Notes: generated from the letters alone by a model not told the origin. A DNA stretch of 64,000 nt from Mycolicibacterium sp. BiH015 (GCF_027706845.1 NZ_JAQGCZ010000012.1:62001-126000); one strand, 5' to 3'. Counted from the stretch's first letter, positions 52,916 to 61,402 are shown. Translations and numbers: made by a program.

Positions 52916-53310
52916 CAGATGCTCCTCACCTGCACGCTCTGATACCTCCCCCGAATGGCAAACGGTCCACTGAGCCGAGTGACATCAGTCACACCAGACC
53001 CATGTGACGGCGATCATAACTCCTCCGGTCCGCTGCTGAGAAATCGGGCGCAAGCCGCAGGTGCGAGCACCGAAAAGCTTAGAACAGCGAGAGATTTCGC
53101 TCTGAGCGGATCCGGGCTTGTTGATCGCCGCGGCGTCGGCGGGCGGGGTTATCCACAGCGTTGACAGGTGTTCACCGCCACGGACTGGCCCGTCACGGTC
53201 GACAGCCCGACCGCACCCTGTGGATGAACCTGTGGATACTGTGGATAGTGCTGCGTCGTCGCCGATATTGCTGCTGGTGTGTGGTCGCAGGAGCGTGTCA
53301 GCATGTGGTC
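52916..53310. other. 395-bp intergenic region with DnaA-box-like repeats
   Basis: The left part (52916-53140) shows nothing distinctive. The right part holds TTATCCACA (53149-53157) and three TGTGGATNN copies (53219-53227, 53231-53239, 53240-53248). It also must contain the rhodanese promoter; no clear -10/-35 pair was found. Confidence 0.6.
53149..53248. repeat. Cluster of four DnaA-box-like 9-mers
   Basis: TTATCCACA at 53149-53157 is the classic DnaA-box sequence. TGTGGATGA, TGTGGATAC and TGTGGATAG (53219-53227, 53231-53239, 53240-53248) are three further copies on the opposite strand, each differing from the consensus by one base. The last two are directly adjacent. Confidence 0.65.
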
Positions 53311-53664
53311 ATGGATGACACCGATGTGCCGCAGGCGGTGATCGGCGAGGTTCCGACGAACTTCGGCGAGGCCGGCGACGGAACCGCGGTCCTGCTGGAT
53401 GTCCGTGAAGACGACGAGTGGCAGCGGGGCCACGCACCCGGCGCCCAGCACATACCGATGGGGGATGTGCCGGCCCGGCTGGCCGAGATCGACACCGAAG
53501 CGCGGTTGTACGTGGTGTGTCACGCGGGCGGGCGCTCGCAGCGCGTTGCGCAGTACCTGGCGCGCAATGGATACGAGCCGGTGAACGTGACCGGCGGAAT
53601 GCTGGCCTGGGCGGGAGCGGGACGCCCCGTCGTGACCGACGACGGGGCCCCGGGGAGGGTCTGA
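53311..53664 (+). CDS. Rhodanese-domain protein
   Basis: The 117-residue protein has one rhodanese domain: AVLLDVREDDEWQRGHAPGA, HIPMGDVPARLAEI and the active-site loop VVCHAGGRSQRVAQYL, whose Cys carries the persulfide, ending VNVTGGMLAWAGAG. It may transfer sulfur or handle thiosulfate or sulfane sulfur in the cytosol. ATG 53311 is likely, with GTG 53305 in frame as an alternative. The closest AGGAG lies about 18 bases upstream, so the start is not certain. Confidence 0.85.
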   Translation: MDDTDVPQAVIGEVPTNFGEAGDGTAVLLDVREDDEWQRGHAPGAQHIPMGDVPARLAEIDTEARLYVVCHAGGRSQRVAQYLARNGYEPVNVTGGMLAWAGAGRPVVTDDGAPGRV

Positions 53665-53692
53665 CCTACCCTGTTCTCGTGAGGCTGGTCCG

Positions 53693-54712
53693 ATGATCCA
53701 AGTGTGCTCCCAGTGCGGGACGCGGTGGAACGTGCGCGACCGGCAGCGGGTGTGGTGCCCTCGTTGCCGCGGCACGCTGCTCGCGCCGTCGGGCCACGCA
53801 CCCGGGCAGGGGTGGGACAACCAGCGGCAGATGCCACCCCAGCATCAGGGCAACCGCCAGGGGCCACCGCTTCCCACGGGATACCGTTGGGTCGCCGTCC
53901 GCCCGGGAGCCCCGCCGAATCCGCGTCGCGAGCGCCGCGACCTCGGCCCGACGCCGCGCTACCTGAGCATCCCGCGATGGGGTCTGGTCGAACACTTCGA
54001 GGGACCCACCGAGCAGACCGCGCCACGCAAGGGGCCGTCGCCCAAAGCCGTTCGGACGATTCTGACGTTGACCGTGGCGGCGCTCGGCGCCGCAGCGTTC
54101 GCTCACCTGGTGCGCTACATCCTGCTGATCATCAACCGCACTGTCCTGCTCAACCCTTGGGTGGCCGCCATCGCGACCTGGGGCGGCGTGGCGGTCAGCG
54201 TCGTCGCGGTGTTCATGGTGGTGGCGAGTGCGCTGATTCTGACCAATTGGCTCATCGCCCGTCGTGCGGCGGCCTTCGCCCACCTCGGCCGAACAGATCC
54301 GAGAGCGCCGTGGGAATTGCGGGTCGGCTCGCTGACCCCGCTGGTCAACCTGCTGCTGGCGCCCGTCTATGTCATCGAACTCGCCGACACCGAGGGCCGG
54401 CAGCGCTGGCTGCACCGGCCGATCATGGTGTGGTGGGTGGTCTGGGTCGCGAGCACCGCCCTGTCGGTGTTCTCCATCGCCACGAGCTTCACCGCCGATC
54501 CGCAGGGAATCGCCAACAACACCGTCGCGACGATCGTGGCCTATCTCTTCGGTGCCGCAGCTCTGCTGCTCGTCGCGCAGGTGTTCCAGGGCTTCGAACG
54601 CCAGCCTGTCGAACGGCCTTCGCGGCGCTGGGTGATGGTTGCGGCCGTCGATGACAATTCCGCCGAACCCGCGCGTGCAGTTGAGCCGAACGGGGAGAAC
54701 CCGGCAGCATAG
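53693..54712 (+). CDS. DUF4328 membrane protein with zinc ribbon (Rv3843c-like)
   Basis: The 339-residue protein has an N-terminal zinc ribbon (CSQCGTRW, then CPRCRGTLL), a Pro/Arg-rich linker (about 30-100) and four to five membrane helices (about 115-300) of the DUF4328 type, with a short polar C-terminus. It corresponds to Mtb Rv3843c in size and position, next to glpQ1. The function is unknown. The ribbon could bind zinc or act in protein contacts. It ends 4 bases before glpQ1, so the two are probably co-transcribed. Confidence 0.83.
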   Translation: MIQVCSQCGTRWNVRDRQRVWCPRCRGTLLAPSGHAPGQGWDNQRQMPPQHQGNRQGPPLPTGYRWVAVRPGAPPNPRRERRDLGPTPRYLSIPRWGLVEHFEGPTEQTAPRKGPSPKAVRTILTLTVAALGAAAFAHLVRYILLIINRTVLLNPWVAAIATWGGVAVSVVAVFMVVASALILTNWLIARRAAAFAHLGRTDPRAPWELRVGSLTPLVNLLLAPVYVIELADTEGRQRWLHRPIMVWWVVWVASTALSVFSIATSFTADPQGIANNTVATIVAYLFGAAALLLVAQVFQGFERQPVERPSRRWVMVAAVDDNSAEPARAVEPNGENPAA

Positions 54713-54716
54713 CCCT

Positions 54717-55538
54717 ATGAGCTCCGGCGAGACGTTCGGCGGCCATCCTTTCGTGGTCGCCCACCGAGGTGCCTCAGCTGACCTCCCCGAGCACACCCGA
54801 GCCGCCTACGAACGCGCTCTCGAGGAGGGTGCCGACGCCGTCGAATGCGATGTCCGGCTGACTAGGGACGGTCACCTCGTGTGCGTCCACGACCGCAAGC
54901 TGGATCGCACCTCGACCGGAACGGGCCTGGTCAGCGAGATGACGCTGGCGCAGCTGCGCGAACTCGATTACGGGTCCTGGCATCCGAGTTGGCGCGAGGA
55001 CGGCAGCCAGGGCGAGACCGGACTGCTGACCCTCGACGATCTGGTCGCGCTGGTCCTGGACTGGAACAAACCGGTCAAGATGTTCATCGAGACCAAGCAC
55101 CCCGTCCGCTACGGCGCCCTGGTGGAAAGCAAGGTTCTGGCGCTGCTGCACCGGTACGGCATCGCCTCGCCGGCGTCGGCGGACATGTCGCGGGCGGTGG
55201 TGATGTCGTTCTCGGCGGCTGCCGTGTGGCGGATCCGCAGGGCGGCTCCGATGTTGCCGACGGTGCTGCTCGGTGAGACGTCGCGGTATCTGGGCGGCAG
55301 TGCCGCGACCACGGTCGGTGCGACCGCGGTGGGACCGTCGATCGCGACGCTGCGCGAACACCCCGAGTTGGTGGATCGGGCGGCCGCGCAGGGCCGTGCG
55401 CTGTACTGCTGGACGGTCGACCACTACGAGGACGTGCAGTACTGCAGGGACCTCGGTGTGGCCTGGATAGCGACGAACCATCCGGGCCGCACCAAGGCTT
55501 GGCTGCAGAACGGTCTGACGGGCGCGGGGCGCGACTAG
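54717..55538 (+). CDS. glpQ1: Glycerophosphodiester phosphodiesterase
   Basis: The 273-residue GDPD TIM-barrel enzyme (Mtb Rv3842c, 274) releases glycerol 3-phosphate from deacylated phospholipids. Active-site motifs are FVVAHRGASADLPEHTRAAY (catalytic His17), VECDVRLTRDGHLVCVHD (metal ligands Glu and Asp, catalytic His) and VKMFIETKHPVRYG. No signal peptide is seen, so it acts in the cytosol. Its stop is 15 bases from the convergent bfrB. Confidence 0.92.
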   Translation: MSSGETFGGHPFVVAHRGASADLPEHTRAAYERALEEGADAVECDVRLTRDGHLVCVHDRKLDRTSTGTGLVSEMTLAQLRELDYGSWHPSWREDGSQGETGLLTLDDLVALVLDWNKPVKMFIETKHPVRYGALVESKVLALLHRYGIASPASADMSRAVVMSFSAAAVWRIRRAAPMLPTVLLGETSRYLGGSAATTVGATAVGPSIATLREHPELVDRAAAQGRALYCWTVDHYEDVQYCRDLGVAWIATNHPGRTKAWLQNGLTGAGRD

Positions 55539-55553
55539 CTGCAGCGCCTCGGT

Positions 55554-56099
55554 CTAAAGGTCGCCGCCCGCCGCCTTGGGAGCCGACGGGTCAGCAGACG
55601 ATGCGGAGATCTCGCGCGCCACGAAGTCTTCGAGATGGAACAGGTCGGAGCCCGCGCGTTCGGCGATCCGGACCAGCGTGGTCATCTGGGCGACCTCTTC
55701 GACCTGCTCTTTGAGGAACCACTGCATGAACTGCTCGCCGAGGTAGTCGCCCTCATCCCGGGCGGTGGCGGCAAGGCGGCTGATCTGATCGGTGACCGAT
55801 CGCTCGAGATCCAGGGCGAGGGCGATGGCGTCGCGGGGCGTCTCGAAGCTGTTGCGCACCGGATCCACGGCCGGGATCTCGGTGGTTACGTCGCGATCGA
55901 TCAGGTAACGCACGAGCATCATCGCGTGATTGCGCTCCTCGACCGACTGGCGATAGAAGAAGGAGGCCAGCTGGGGAAGGTCGGCGCTATCGAAATACAC
56001 CGCGATGGCGAGATACTGCTGCGACGCTCCGAGTTCGCTGCGCACCTGGTCGTTGAGCAGGCTGTGGAACTTGGTATCGATGGCGTCATGCGTAGTCAT
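55554..56099 (-). CDS. bfrB: Ferritin BfrB
   Basis: Iron-storage ferritin that forms a 24-mer without haem. ATG 56099 gives 181 residues, as in Mtb BfrB (Rv3841). The four-helix bundle has the ferroxidase residues in NDQVRSELGASQQYLAIAVY, FFYRQSVEERNHAMMLVRYL and WFLKEQVEEVAQM. The C-terminal tail is Ala/Ser/Asp-rich. In Mtb it is induced by iron through IdeR; the upstream region here holds an IdeR-like sequence. The upstream in-frame ATG at 56135 is not used. Confidence 0.95.
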   Translation of the reverse strand: MTTHDAIDTKFHSLLNDQVRSELGASQQYLAIAVYFDSADLPQLASFFYRQSVEERNHAMMLVRYLIDRDVTTEIPAVDPVRNSFETPRDAIALALDLERSVTDQISRLAATARDEGDYLGEQFMQWFLKEQVEEVAQMTTLVRIAERAGSDLFHLEDFVAREISASSADPSAPKAAGGDL

Positions 56100-56143
56100 G
56101 CGGCCAAGATATAGCAGGTCAGGGCCCATTGTCACCGAAGGTC

Positions 56144-56170
56144 AACCTAAGGCAGGCGAGCTTACCCTTA
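56144..56170. promoter_or_regulatory. Possible IdeR site upstream of bfrB
   Basis: The half-site AACCTAAGG (56144-56152) and the 19-mer at 56152-56170 (GCAGGCGAGCTTACCCTTA) match the IdeR consensus TWAGGTWAGSCTWACCTWA at about 13 of 19 positions. Mtb bfrB has tandem IdeR boxes at the equivalent place, so the position is right, but the match is weak. Confidence 0.4.
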
Positions 56171-56213
56171 CTTGACAGAGCTGCTGTGACGCACGCTACA
56201 GCGTTTGCTGTCG

Positions 56214-57437
56214 TTATGGGTTGGCGGTGTCGAGGACGTCCTGGGGGATCGGCGAGTCGGAGTTCAGTGCCGTGAACAGTCGTCCGGCGGCGTCGCTGTC
56301 CCATTCGACGATCGACCCGGAGCCGTTCTCGGCGAAGTCGCCGATCGGAACCGTCAGGGTGGTGAGGTCGCCGCGCAGGGCCCAGCCCAACCGAGCCAGG
56401 TCCCAGAGGTGATCGCCCTCGTTGACCGTCAGGGTGTCCTTGGCGGCGCTCGCCAAGGGATACCACCTCAGCGGATTGAGCAGGACCGACGGGCTGGAGG
56501 CGCGATCCACGAGCGCGGACATGAACTGACGCTGATTGACCATGCGGTCGAGGTCCGCCCGCGGGGTGGCTCGGGAGCGGACGAAGCCGAGCGCGTTGCG
56601 GCCGTCGAGCTTCTGGCAGCCTGCGGGCAGGTCGATCCCGGCAAGCGGATCGTTGATCGGCTCGGTCGGGCACATCGTCACGCCCCCGACAGCGTCGACG
56701 AGGCCGGCGAAGCCGCCGAAACCGATTTCGGCGTAGTGGTCGACGCGCATGCCGGTGGCCAGTTCGACCGTCCTGGCCAGCAGAGCCGGACCACCGATCG
56801 AGAACGCCGCGTTGATCTTGTCGTTTCCGTACTCCGGGATGGAGACATAGGAGTCGCGGGGGATCGAGACCATGGTGGCCGCGCTGTCGGAACCCAGGGC
56901 GGGCAGGTGCACCAGAAGGATCGTGTCGGTGCGGCTGGCTCCCAGATCGCCGCCCGTGGTGAGCTCGGCCTGCTGTTCGGGGGTCAGGCCCTCACGGCCG
57001 TCGGAGCCGACGAGCAGCCACGTCGTTCCGCGCCCCTGGGCCGGGCGGTCGGAGTAGTCGGTCAGCGCCGGAATGCGGTTCAGTGACGAGTCGACCCAGA
57101 CGCCGAGTGCCACACCGGCGACGAACAGCAGCAGAAGGCAGACGGCTGCGATCCCTAACCAGCGGCGCACGCGGCGGGGCTTCTTCTTCGCGATCGGCGG
57201 TGGGGGTGGCGCAGGTCGGCGGGCAGGTGCAGGAGGGGGCGCGGGCCTGCGCGCGGGTGCCGGTGGTGGGACGGGCCGACGGGGAGGAGTCGGCGGATTG
57301 GGCGGCCACTGGTCGGGCCTGGGTGGCCGGTAGTTCGGGTCGCGACGGATCACCTGCGACGGCTCTCGGCGGCCTGGGTTTCGGCGCGGAGGAGGCGGCG
57401 GGACCGGCCCTGGGAAAGGCGGCCGCTTGTCGGTCAC
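56214..57437 (-). CDS. LytR-CpsA-Psr family cell-wall glycopolymer ligase
   Basis: The 407-residue protein has a cytosolic, Pro/Arg-rich N-tail (about 1-85, PAPARRPAPPPA-type repeats), one membrane helix (WLGIAAVCLLLLFVAGVALG) and an extracellular LCP domain (about 140-330). The LCP residues are in LLVGSDGREG, SRTDTILLVHL, SIPRDSYVSIP and RSRATPRADLDRMVNQRQF. Such enzymes transfer arabinogalactan or other polymers to peptidoglycan in mycobacteria. The gene lies where Mtb carries the short LCP-related Rv3840. The Pro-rich N-tail is longer than usual. Confidence 0.9.
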   Translation of the reverse strand: MTDKRPPFPGPVPPPPPRRNPGRREPSQVIRRDPNYRPPRPDQWPPNPPTPPRRPVPPPAPARRPAPPPAPARRPAPPPPPIAKKKPRRVRRWLGIAAVCLLLLFVAGVALGVWVDSSLNRIPALTDYSDRPAQGRGTTWLLVGSDGREGLTPEQQAELTTGGDLGASRTDTILLVHLPALGSDSAATMVSIPRDSYVSIPEYGNDKINAAFSIGGPALLARTVELATGMRVDHYAEIGFGGFAGLVDAVGGVTMCPTEPINDPLAGIDLPAGCQKLDGRNALGFVRSRATPRADLDRMVNQRQFMSALVDRASSPSVLLNPLRWYPLASAAKDTLTVNEGDHLWDLARLGWALRGDLTTLTVPIGDFAENGSGSIVEWDSDAAGRLFTALNSDSPIPQDVLDTANP

Positions 57438-57455
57438 CCTAAGAATGTACGTGCG

Positions 57456-58247
57456 TCAGAGCAGCCAGCCGAGTCGCCCCGCCAGCAGCGAGTACCCGAC
57501 GAACGCCACCACATCGATCAGGGTGTGCGCGACGATCAGCGGCCACAGCCTGCCGGTGCGTTGCCAGACGTACCCGAAGACGAGCCCCATCGCGATGTTG
57601 CCCAGCCCGGCGCCGAACCCCTGGTACAGGTGATAGGCGCCGCGCAGCAGGCTCGAGACGGCCAGTGCGGTCCACGGATTGACCCTGAGCTGGCCCAGCC
57701 GTGTCATCAGGAAGCCGACGACGATGACCTCCTCGGCCCACCCGTTGCCGAACGCCAGCAGCAGCAGGACGGGGATGCGCCACCACGTGTCGTTGAGCTC
57801 GGCGGGCTCGACGGAGGCGTTCAGTCCGATGATCCTGGCGATCTGATACAGCGCCAGGCCTGGCACACCGATCAGCAGTGCCAGCCCGACACCGCCGAGA
57901 AGGTCTTGGCGCCAACGGATTCGGGTGAGGCCGATCCGTTGCGGACCGTCTCCGCCGCGCCACAGCAGATAGACCGCCAGCAGTCCCCAGGCCACCAGCT
58001 GAAACAAGCTGGCCAGGTTGAGGCCGAGGTCGATCGTGTCGAACGGCGACCGCTTCGGGTTGAGGGCAACCGTCTGTCCGGACAGGCCGAGCAACACGCC
58101 CTCGACGAGTCGCAGCAGCGCGGTGTAGGCGCTCAGGCCGAAGGTGACCGCCAGGACGACGGCGATCTCGATGCGAAGGGCCCGGCGCTGCGCGTCGGTC
58201 AGGTCTCCGCTTGCCGGGTCGCCGTCGGTCGCGCTCACCGCAGCCAC
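57456..58247 (-). CDS. CPBP-family intramembrane metalloprotease
   Basis: The 263-residue protein has seven to eight membrane helices and the three CPBP/Abi motifs: GWAEEVIVVGFLMTRL (EExxxR-like, with Gly/Phe-Leu-Met-Thr-Arg), SLLRGAYHLYQG (conserved His) and VAHTLIDVVAF (His and Asp). These form a glutamate protease site in the membrane. CPBP proteins process prenylated or membrane proteins; the substrate here is unknown. It lies 18 bases upstream of the LCP gene on the same strand, so they may be co-transcribed. Confidence 0.83.
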   Translation of the reverse strand: MAAVSATDGDPASGDLTDAQRRALRIEIAVVLAVTFGLSAYTALLRLVEGVLLGLSGQTVALNPKRSPFDTIDLGLNLASLFQLVAWGLLAVYLLWRGGDGPQRIGLTRIRWRQDLLGGVGLALLIGVPGLALYQIARIIGLNASVEPAELNDTWWRIPVLLLLAFGNGWAEEVIVVGFLMTRLGQLRVNPWTALAVSSLLRGAYHLYQGFGAGLGNIAMGLVFGYVWQRTGRLWPLIVAHTLIDVVAFVGYSLLAGRLGWLL

Positions 58248-58280
58248 GGTAGCGGCACCCCGGGGTCGGCAGCGCAGCGC

Positions 58281-59081
58281 TCAGACGCCCCGCGCGCGCA
58301 AGCCGTTGAGGAACGGGCATCCCATCAGCACGCGGATGGCCTGACTCAGGCCGGTCACGTCGTCGACGGGCTTGGCGAACGGAAGCCGGACGTCGTGGTC
58401 TCCGTCCTCCCGTTCGACCCGCAGCTGGACGCCGTAGCGGTCCAGTCCCAACGGGCGGACCCGGCCGCGGCGCAGCGACGTGGGCAGCCGCGTGGCCAGG
58501 CGCTCGACGACGTCGCGATGCGCGGACTCCATGTGCTGCAACCAGGAGGACTCCATCGCGCAGAACGGATCCGGACGTGCACCGAGCAGCGCCCCGAGCG
58601 GCACGGATTCGGCACCGGTCGAATCGGCGACCACGACGGATTCGATCTCGAGGCGCATCAGGGTGTAGCGGGTATCGCCCTCGGCGCGGGCGGGGCCCGA
58701 GTTCACCTGCAGCAGTGCGGGATTGGGCTCAGTGGCGGCGATCAGATCGAGCAGGTCGGGAACTTCGCTCATTGGGACGTCGCGAAGCCTGCCCTGGATC
58801 CAGACCAGGGAGCGCACCGGTTCGCGCAGTGGCAGCGGTGCGTAGTCGGTCATCTCCAGGACGGCCTGGATGCCTGCGATGCCCGCGGAGACCACCGTCG
58901 CCGCCAGCGCGCCGCCGGCCGGAACGGTGATGGCGAACGATCCGTCGTCCAGGAGGTGATGGACCGGGGTGGTGGTCGGATCGAGCCCCTCGACGGCCAG
59001 CATCGCGCCGTCGGCACGCACGCACGCACTCCGGATCCGCTCCGCGGTCGTGGGTGCCGCAGTCAGTGCTGGTGATGCCAT
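58281..59081 (-). CDS. DUF2470 domain protein, IdeR-regulated (Rv3839-like)
   Basis: The 266-residue protein has a split-barrel-like N-terminal part (FAITVPAGGALAATVVSAGI) and a C-terminal DUF2470 domain (CAMESSWLQHMESAHRDVVERL, then GVQLRVEREDGDHDVRLPF), as in HugZ-type haem-utilisation proteins. Mtb Rv3839 is a known IdeR target, and a strong IdeR box lies 20 bases upstream. A role in haem or iron handling is plausible. ATG 59081 is followed by MASPALTAAPTTAERIR. The gene ends 34 bases before the CPBP protease gene. Confidence 0.85.
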   Translation of the reverse strand: MASPALTAAPTTAERIRSACVRADGAMLAVEGLDPTTTPVHHLLDDGSFAITVPAGGALAATVVSAGIAGIQAVLEMTDYAPLPLREPVRSLVWIQGRLRDVPMSEVPDLLDLIAATEPNPALLQVNSGPARAEGDTRYTLMRLEIESVVVADSTGAESVPLGALLGARPDPFCAMESSWLQHMESAHRDVVERLATRLPTSLRRGRVRPLGLDRYGVQLRVEREDGDHDVRLPFAKPVDDVTGLSQAIRVLMGCPFLNGLRARGV

Positions 59082-59100
59082 CGCGCTGCCTTTCGGTTGG

Positions 59101-59119
59101 TAAGGTGAGCCTAACTTAA
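59101..59119. promoter_or_regulatory. IdeR box
   Basis: TAAGGTGAGCCTAACTTAA matches the IdeR consensus TWAGGTWAGSCTWACCTWA with two mismatches out of 19 (positions 7 and 16). It sits 20 bases upstream of the DUF2470 gene start and would repress it when iron is sufficient. It may also face the divergent pheA promoter. Confidence 0.8.
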
Positions 59120-59193
59120 CTAGTAGCGGCTGCGATGCGCAAGGCTTCTGTGCAGCGGAACGCGATTACCAGGTCAACCGTTAGGGTGGTGCG

Positions 59194-60114
59194 GTGCCCG
59201 GCATCGCATACCTCGGCCCCGAGGGGACGTTCACCGAGGCAGCTTTGCGCGCGCTGGCAGCCAACGGCCTGATCCCGTCCCGCGGCGAGCCGGTAACCCC
59301 CATCCCGGCCGAGAGCACCGTCGCGGCGCTGGCCGCGGTGCGCGCGGGCGAGGCGGACTTCGCCTGCGTGCCGATCGAGAACTCCATCGACGGCTCGGTG
59401 ATACCGACCCTGGACAGCTTGGCCGACGGGGCGCCGCTGCAGGTCTATGCGGAGCTGACGCTCGACGTCGCGTTCACCATCGCGGTGCGCCCCGGAACAC
59501 GCGGCGAGGACGTCGAGACGATCGCGGCATTTCCGGTCGCGGCCGCTCAAGTCAAACGGTGGCTCGCCGAGAATTTACCCAAAGCCCAACTGGTGCCCGC
59601 GAATTCGAATGCGGCTGCGGCCCAGGACGTCGCGGCGGGCCATGCCGACGCTGCGGTCAGCACCGCCCTTGCCGCGCAGCGCTACGGCCTGGACACCCTG
59701 GCCGCCGACGTCGTCGACGAGGCCAACGCCCGCACGCGATTCGTCCTCGTCGGCCCTCCGGGCCCGCCGCCGAAATGCACAGGTGCCGACCGGACCTCGG
59801 TCGTCCTGCAACTCGAGAATGTTCCCGGCGCGCTCGTCGCCGCGATGACCGAGCTCGCGGTCCGTGACATCGACCTGACCCGGATCGAGTCCAGGCCGAC
59901 TCGGACGGGCCTTGGTACGTACAAGTTCTTCCTCGACTTCGTCGGTCACATCGACGACGACTCCGTGGCAGAGGCGCTGCGGGCCCTGCACCGACGCTGT
60001 GCCGACGTGCGATACCTGGGATCGTGGCCCACGGGCGACGTGGTGGGCGCCGCGCCCCCGCCACTGGACGAAGCGGCTGCCTGGCTCGACCGACTGCGGG
60101 AGGGGAAACCGTGA
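59194..60114 (+). CDS. pheA: Prephenate dehydratase
   Basis: The 306-residue enzyme converts prephenate to phenylpyruvate in phenylalanine synthesis. The catalytic domain (about 1-190) has GPEGTFTEAALRALAANG, FACVPIENSIDGSVIPTLDS and TRFVLVGPPG (Thr-Arg-Phe motif). An ACT domain (about 200-290, VLQLENVPGALVAAMTELAV, IESRPTR) senses phenylalanine for feedback inhibition. No chorismate mutase part is fused. GTG 59194 is the start (Mtb Rv3838c, 321 aa). The stop overlaps the next gene (GTGA). Confidence 0.95.
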   Translation: MPGIAYLGPEGTFTEAALRALAANGLIPSRGEPVTPIPAESTVAALAAVRAGEADFACVPIENSIDGSVIPTLDSLADGAPLQVYAELTLDVAFTIAVRPGTRGEDVETIAAFPVAAAQVKRWLAENLPKAQLVPANSNAAAAQDVAAGHADAAVSTALAAQRYGLDTLAADVVDEANARTRFVLVGPPGPPPKCTGADRTSVVLQLENVPGALVAAMTELAVRDIDLTRIESRPTRTGLGTYKFFLDFVGHIDDDSVAEALRALHRRCADVRYLGSWPTGDVVGAAPPPLDEAAAWLDRLREGKP

Positions 60115-60803
60115 GCGGACGGCTGGTGCTGGTGCGGCACGGGCAGTCGCACGGCAACGTGGATCGCCGCCTCGACACCCGGCCTCCCGGCGCCGAGCTG
60201 ACCGACCTGGGTCGCGAGCAAGCCACCGCGTTCGCCCGCGCACTGTCGCACCCACCCGCGATGATCGCGCACTCGATCGCCACCCGTGCCGTCCAGACCG
60301 CGGGCCACATCGCAGCAGAGCTCGGTCCGGCGCACGCCACGAACGAGTTCGAAGGAATCCACGAGGTGCAGGTCGGCGACCTGGAAGGCCGCTCCGACGA
60401 GGCGGCCCACGACGAGTTCAACGCCGTCTACCGGCGCTGGCACGCCGGTGAATTCGATCTCGCGCTACCCGGCGGCGAGACTGCCCAGCAGGTTCTCGAC
60501 CGCTACATCCCGGTCCTCGATCAGCTCCGCGTCCGCTACCTCGACGACGCCGCGTGGCAGGGCGACATCGTCGTGGTGAGTCACGGCGCGGCGATCAGGC
60601 TGGTCTCGGCCGTCCTCGCCGGCGTCGATCACCAGTTCGCGATCGACCACCACCTGGCCAACGCCGAATCCGTGGTCCTGGCCCCGATCACCGACGGCCG
60701 GTGGAGCTGCCTCCAATGGGGAAAGCTGTTGCCGCCGTTCGGACCAGAGACCCCCGTGACGACGGGAGCTGACGCGTCGCGCTCAGCCGACCCGATGGGC
60801 TGA
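60111..60803 (+). CDS. Phosphoglycerate mutase-like phosphatase (histidine phosphatase family)
   Basis: The 230-residue protein has the catalytic LVLVRHGQSHGNVDRRLDTR (His phosphorylated) and the second catalytic His in DIVVVSHGAAIRLV. It belongs to the dPGM/phosphatase branch and corresponds to Mtb Rv3837c. The true activity (mutase, phosphatase or other) cannot be told. GTG 60111 overlaps the pheA stop by four bases, so the two are co-translated. The 3' end overlaps the convergent Cys-rich gene by 21 bases. Confidence 0.88.
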   Translation: MSGRLVLVRHGQSHGNVDRRLDTRPPGAELTDLGREQATAFARALSHPPAMIAHSIATRAVQTAGHIAAELGPAHATNEFEGIHEVQVGDLEGRSDEAAHDEFNAVYRRWHAGEFDLALPGGETAQQVLDRYIPVLDQLRVRYLDDAAWQGDIVVVSHGAAIRLVSAVLAGVDHQFAIDHHLANAESVVLAPITDGRWSCLQWGKLLPPFGPETPVTTGADASRSADPMG

Positions 60804-60992
60804 ATCGGCCAGTACGTCATCGCAGCGACATCCGACGGCATTGCAGTCGATGTGTAGTTCGTGGTCGCTGTACGCCACGAGGCAGTCGTCCTCCGTGCAT
60901 TCGGCGGCGATGGCGCTGGAGAAGGAATGGTGGATGAGCGCGCCGTGGCAGTGCTCCAGGCCCAGACGGCAGGCGCGGCACTGATTGGTCAT
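60783..60992 (-). CDS. Small cysteine/histidine-rich protein (69 aa)
   Basis: ATG 60992 gives 69 residues with eight Cys and five His: MTNQCRACRLGLEHCHGALI, AECTEDDCLVAYSDHELHID, CNAVGCRCDD. The CxxC and CxC spacing suggests one or two zinc (or iron-sulfur) sites. No known domain is recognised. It overlaps the phosphatase gene end and lies 59 bases downstream of the zincin gene, on the same strand. An in-frame ATG at 61061 is an alternative start and would overlap the zincin gene end. Confidence 0.68.
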   Translation of the reverse strand: MTNQCRACRLGLEHCHGALIHHSFSSAIAAECTEDDCLVAYSDHELHIDCNAVGCRCDDVLADSAHRVG

Positions 60993-61051
60993 GTGCCGTT
61001 CATAGCACTGGCCGGCGACAGGATCCGGTTGCCGCGCGGTGAGCCCCCGCC

Positions 61052-61402
61052 TCAGCCCCACCCGAGTTCGTGCAGCCGGTCGTCGTCGATACCGAAGTGG
61101 TGGGCGATCTCGTGGATCACCGTGATGGCCACCTCGTCGACCACCTCGGTTTCGCTGTCACACACCTCGAGGAGCGCCTCGCGATAGATCGTGATGGTGT
61201 CCGGCAGTGACCCGGCGTACCAGGAATCGCGCTCGGTCAGCGCCACACCCTCATACAGCCCGAGGAGGTCGGGCGCCTCTTCGTTGCGGTCCGCGACCAG
61301 GATCACCACGTTGTCGATCGCCGACGCCAGCTGCGGTGGAATGAGGTCGAGCGCGTCGCCGACCAACTCGTCGAACCGGTGCGGGCTCATCCGCACGGCC
61401 AC
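61052..61402 (-). CDS. Zincin-like metallopeptidase (Rv3836-like)
   Basis: The protein is 116 residues long from GTG 61402 (or 112 from ATG 61390). It has MSPHRFDELVGDALDLIPPQ and the zinc motif TVIHEIAHHFGIDDDRLHEL, with HExxH and a downstream His, typical of the minimal zincin (DUF1025) family. The function is unknown; these are very small cytosolic peptidases. GTG 61402 lies 4 bases after the stop of the upstream Rv3835-like gene, suggesting coupling. It corresponds to Mtb Rv3836. Confidence 0.85.
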   Translation of the reverse strand: MAVRMSPHRFDELVGDALDLIPPQLASAIDNVVILVADRNEEAPDLLGLYEGVALTERDSWYAGSLPDTITIYREALLEVCDSETEVVDEVAITVIHEIAHHFGIDDDRLHELGWG

